DNA from: Micromussa lordhowensis
Taxonomy: Eukaryota > Cnidaria > Anthozoa > Scleractinia > Lobophylliidae
DNA length: 64,000 bases
NCBI GenBank assembly: GCA_964020085.1
Contig: CAXHUQ010000973.1
Span: forward strand, 1 to 64,000
Direction: 5' to 3'
Part shown: piece by piece, positions 61,711 through 64,000 of the stretch
Position numbering within the stretch: position 1 is the stretch's first letter
Layout: each line of letters opens with the position of its first letter
Made by a program: the position numbers and the translations under genes
Notes under the pieces: model-generated
Database searches by the model: none
Told to the model about the DNA's origin: nothing
What the model saw: the letters and a program-made list of their open reading frames with translations, nothing else

Positions 61711-64000
61711 CTCCCGGGGTCGGTCCGGGTCCAAATGCGAAGTATCGGAGCTGCGCAAAATCTCGCACTATGCTAATCAGCCCGGCAGATCCCCAGGCGT
61801 GGCCGGCTGGCTCCCTAGTTAGCCGAGCTTGACGCGTGTCGCAACTTGGCAAACTAATGGCACCAAAGCACTCCTGGGGTCGGTCCGGGTCCACATGCAA
61901 AGTTTCGGAGCTGCGCGAAATCTCGCACTATGCTAACCAGCCCGTTTGCTAATTAGCCCAACTTTGCGCGCGTCGCAACTTTGCAAACTAATACCACCAA
62001 AGCACTCCCGGGGTCGGTCCGGGTCCAAATGCGAAGTATCGGAGCTGCGCAAAATCTCGCACTATGCTAATCAGCCCGGCAGATCCCCAGGCGTGGCCGG
62101 CTGGCTCCCTAGTTAGCCGAGCTTGACGCGTGTCGCAACTTGGCAAACTAATGGCACCAAAGCACTCCTGGGGTCGGTCCGGGTCCACATGCAAAGTTTC
62201 GGAGCTGCGCGAAATCTCGCACTATGCTAACCAGCCCGTTTGCTAATTAGCCCAACTTTGCGCGCGTCGCAACTTTGCAAACTAATACCACCAAAGCACT
62301 CCCGGGGTCGGTCCGGGTCCAAATGCGAAGTATCGGAGCTGCGCAAAATCTCGCACTATGCTAATCAGCCCGGCAGATCCCCAGGCGTGGCCGGCTGGCT
62401 CCCTAGTTAGCCGAGCTTGACGCGTGTCGCAACTTGGCAAACTAATGGCACCAAAGCACTCCTGGGGTCGGTCCGGGTCCACATGCAAAGTTTCGGAGCT
62501 GCGCGAAATCTCGCACTATGCTAACCAGCCCGTTTGCTAATTAGCCCAACTTTGCGCGCGTCGCAACTTTGCAAACTAATACCACCAAAGCACTCCCGGG
62601 GTCGGTCCGGGTCCAAATGCGAAGTATCGGAGCTGCGCAAAATCTCGCACTATGCTAATCAGCCCGGCAGATCCCCAGGCGTGGCCGGCTGGCTCCCTAG
62701 TTAGCCGAGCTTGACGCGTGTCGCAACTTGGCAAACTAATGGCACCAAAGCACTCCTGGGGTCGGTCCGGGTCCACATGCAAAGTTTCGGAGCTGCGCGA
62801 AATCTCGCACTATGCTAACCAGCCCGTTTGCTAATTAGCCCAACTTTGCGCGCGTCGCAACTTTGCAAACTAATACCACCAAAGCACTCCCGGGGTCGGT
62901 CCGGGTCCAAATGCGAAGTATCGGAGCTGCGCAAAATCTCGCACTATGCTAATCAGCCCGGCAGATCCCCAGGCGTGGCCGGCTGGCTCCCTAGTTAGCC
63001 GAGCTTGACGCGTGTCGCAACTTGGCAAACTAATGGCACCAAAGCACTCCTGGGGTCGGTCCGGGTCCACATGCAAAGTTTCGGAGCTGCGCGAAATCTC
63101 GCACTATGCTAACCAGCCCGTTTGCTAATTAGCCCAACTTTGCGCGCGTCGCAACTTTGCAAACTAATACCACCAAAGCACTCCCGGGGTCGGTCCGGGT
63201 CCAAATGCGAAGTATCGGAGCTGCGCAAAATCTCGCACTATGCTAATCAGCCCGGCAGATCCCCAGGCGTGGCCGGCTGGCTCCCTAGTTAGCCGAGCTT
63301 GACGCGTGTCGCAACTTGGCAAACTAATGGCACCAAAGCACTCCTGGGGTCGGTCCGGGTCCACATGCAAAGTTTCGGAGCTGCGCGAAATCTCGCACTA
63401 TGCTAACCAGCCCGTTTGCTAATTAGCCCAACTTTGCGCGCGTCGCAACTTTGCAAACTAATACCACCAAAGCACTCCCGGGGTCGGTCCGGGTCCAAAT
63501 GCGAAGTATCGGAGCTGCGCAAAATCTCGCACTATGCTAATCAGCCCGGCAGATCCCCAGGCGTGGCCGGCTGGCTCCCTAGTTAGCCGAGCTTGACGCG
63601 TGTCGCAACTTGGCAAACTAATGGCACCAAAGCACTCCTGGGGTCGGTCCGGGTCCACATGCAAAGTTTCGGAGCTGCGCGAAATCTCGCACTATGCTAA
63701 CCAGCCCGTTTGCTAATTAGCCCAACTTTGCGCGCGTCGCAACTTTGCAAACTAATACCACCAAAGCACTCCCGGGGTCGGTCCGGGTCCAAATGCGAAG
63801 TATCGGAGCTGCGCAAAATCTCGCACTATGCTAATCAGCCCGGCAGATCCCCAGGCGTGGCCGGCTGGCTCCCTAGTTAGCCGAGCTTGACGCGTGTCGC
63901 AACTTGGCAAACTAATGGCACCAAAGCACTCCTGGGGTCGGTCCGGGTCCACATGCAAAGTTTCGGAGCTGCGCGAAATCTCGCACTATGCTAACCAGCC
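61711..64000 (+). repeat. Homogeneous run of standard dimers to the window edge
   Basis: Seven full dimers, a final A (63769-63928) and the first 72 bases of B carry none of the diagnostic variants and no private change that I could see. It is the longest such run in the window, and it continues past the edge, so its real length is unknown. Confidence 0.82.

Larger units (their letters stand above)
1..64000. repeat. Satellite DNA array, 294-bp A+B dimer, spanning the whole window
   Basis: The same 294-bp block recurs head-to-tail in one orientation from the first to the last base. Unit boundaries (A starting 'ctcccgggg', B starting 'ctcctgggg') can be followed throughout. The count is 212 full dimers, nine additional 160-bp hybrid units and a terminal A plus 72 bases of B, which accounts for all 64,000 bases with no net indel. 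Copies differ only by scattered substitutions. Base composition is about 60% GC in A and 54% in B. No stretch of non-satellite sequence, no transposon and no telomere-type short repeat interrupts it. Arrays of this size and homogeneity are known from eukaryotic heterochromatin. I do not recognise the satellite family, so species and chromosomal location remain open. Confidence 0.98.

Noticed and set aside
1..64000. CRISPR array or bacterial repeat region.
   Set aside because: CRISPR repeats are short and separated by unique spacers. Here a 294-bp unit repeats with no unique spacer at all.
1..64000. Ribosomal DNA spacer or 5S rRNA gene array.
   Set aside because: I see no 5S or other rRNA sequence in the unit, and the whole unit is occupied by two related monomers.
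1..64000. Assignment to a named satellite family or species.
   Set aside because: I do not recognise the sequence, and composition and period alone do not separate plant from animal. A repeat-library search with the 294-bp consensus would decide.

Overview
The whole 64,000-base window is one uninterrupted tandem satellite DNA array. I find no gene, RNA gene, transposon insertion, CRISPR array or unique flanking sequence, and both window edges fall inside the array. This implies a eukaryotic genome (centromeric, pericentromeric, subtelomeric or other constitutive heterochromatin). The sequence gives no reliable clue to the species, and I do not recognise the family.

Basic unit: a 294-bp dimer made of a 160-bp A monomer and a 134-bp B monomer, roughly 86% identical where they align. 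A carries 26 bp that B lacks. Starting from base 1, the window is exactly 212 complete A+B dimers, 9 extra 160-bp units that are B/A recombinants, and a final A plus 72 bases of B (212x294 + 9x160 + 232 = 64,000). There is therefore no net single-base insertion or deletion anywhere. The dimer is about 57% GC and has about 25 CpG sites.

Second level: dimers fall into recognisable variants that recur in fixed order. Labels used here: X (C-to-A change in A giving 'ctacct'), R ('cctggcag' in A), N ('agaacccc' in A, 'cctgttt' in B), E (about six changes in B, including a new ATGCAT), T ('tatggtaat'), N2 ('agaacccc' plus 'ggcaggc'), C ('gatccgcagg'), L ('gtccgagtcc'), Q ('cacaagagc' plus 'ggtagat'), P ('gccgggtgg'), h (the B/A hybrid) and S (standard). 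R-N-E is an invariant 882-bp cassette seen 15 times. A 4,864-bp higher-order repeat, X-R-N-E-T-S-N2-S-C-E'-L-Q-P-h-S-S-S, occurs complete at 883-5746 and 20473-25336, and as a 3' part at 17079-20472.

Layout: 1-5746, 4,864-bp repeat; 5747-16944, R-N-E and E-led arrays ending in Q-P-h; 17079-25336, tandem 4,864-bp repeats; 25337-36534, a rearranged second copy of 5747-16944; 36535-44204, standard dimers with three hybrids; 44205-61710, repeated R-N-E and E blocks with one P-h at 51849-52168 and most of the private point mutations I found; 61711-64000, standard dimers with no diagnostic variant seen. Positions 1-16944 and 19591-36534 are related at an overall offset of exactly 19,590.

The window records satellite evolution by unequal exchange, segmental duplication and conversion rather than gene content. 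No protein function is claimed.
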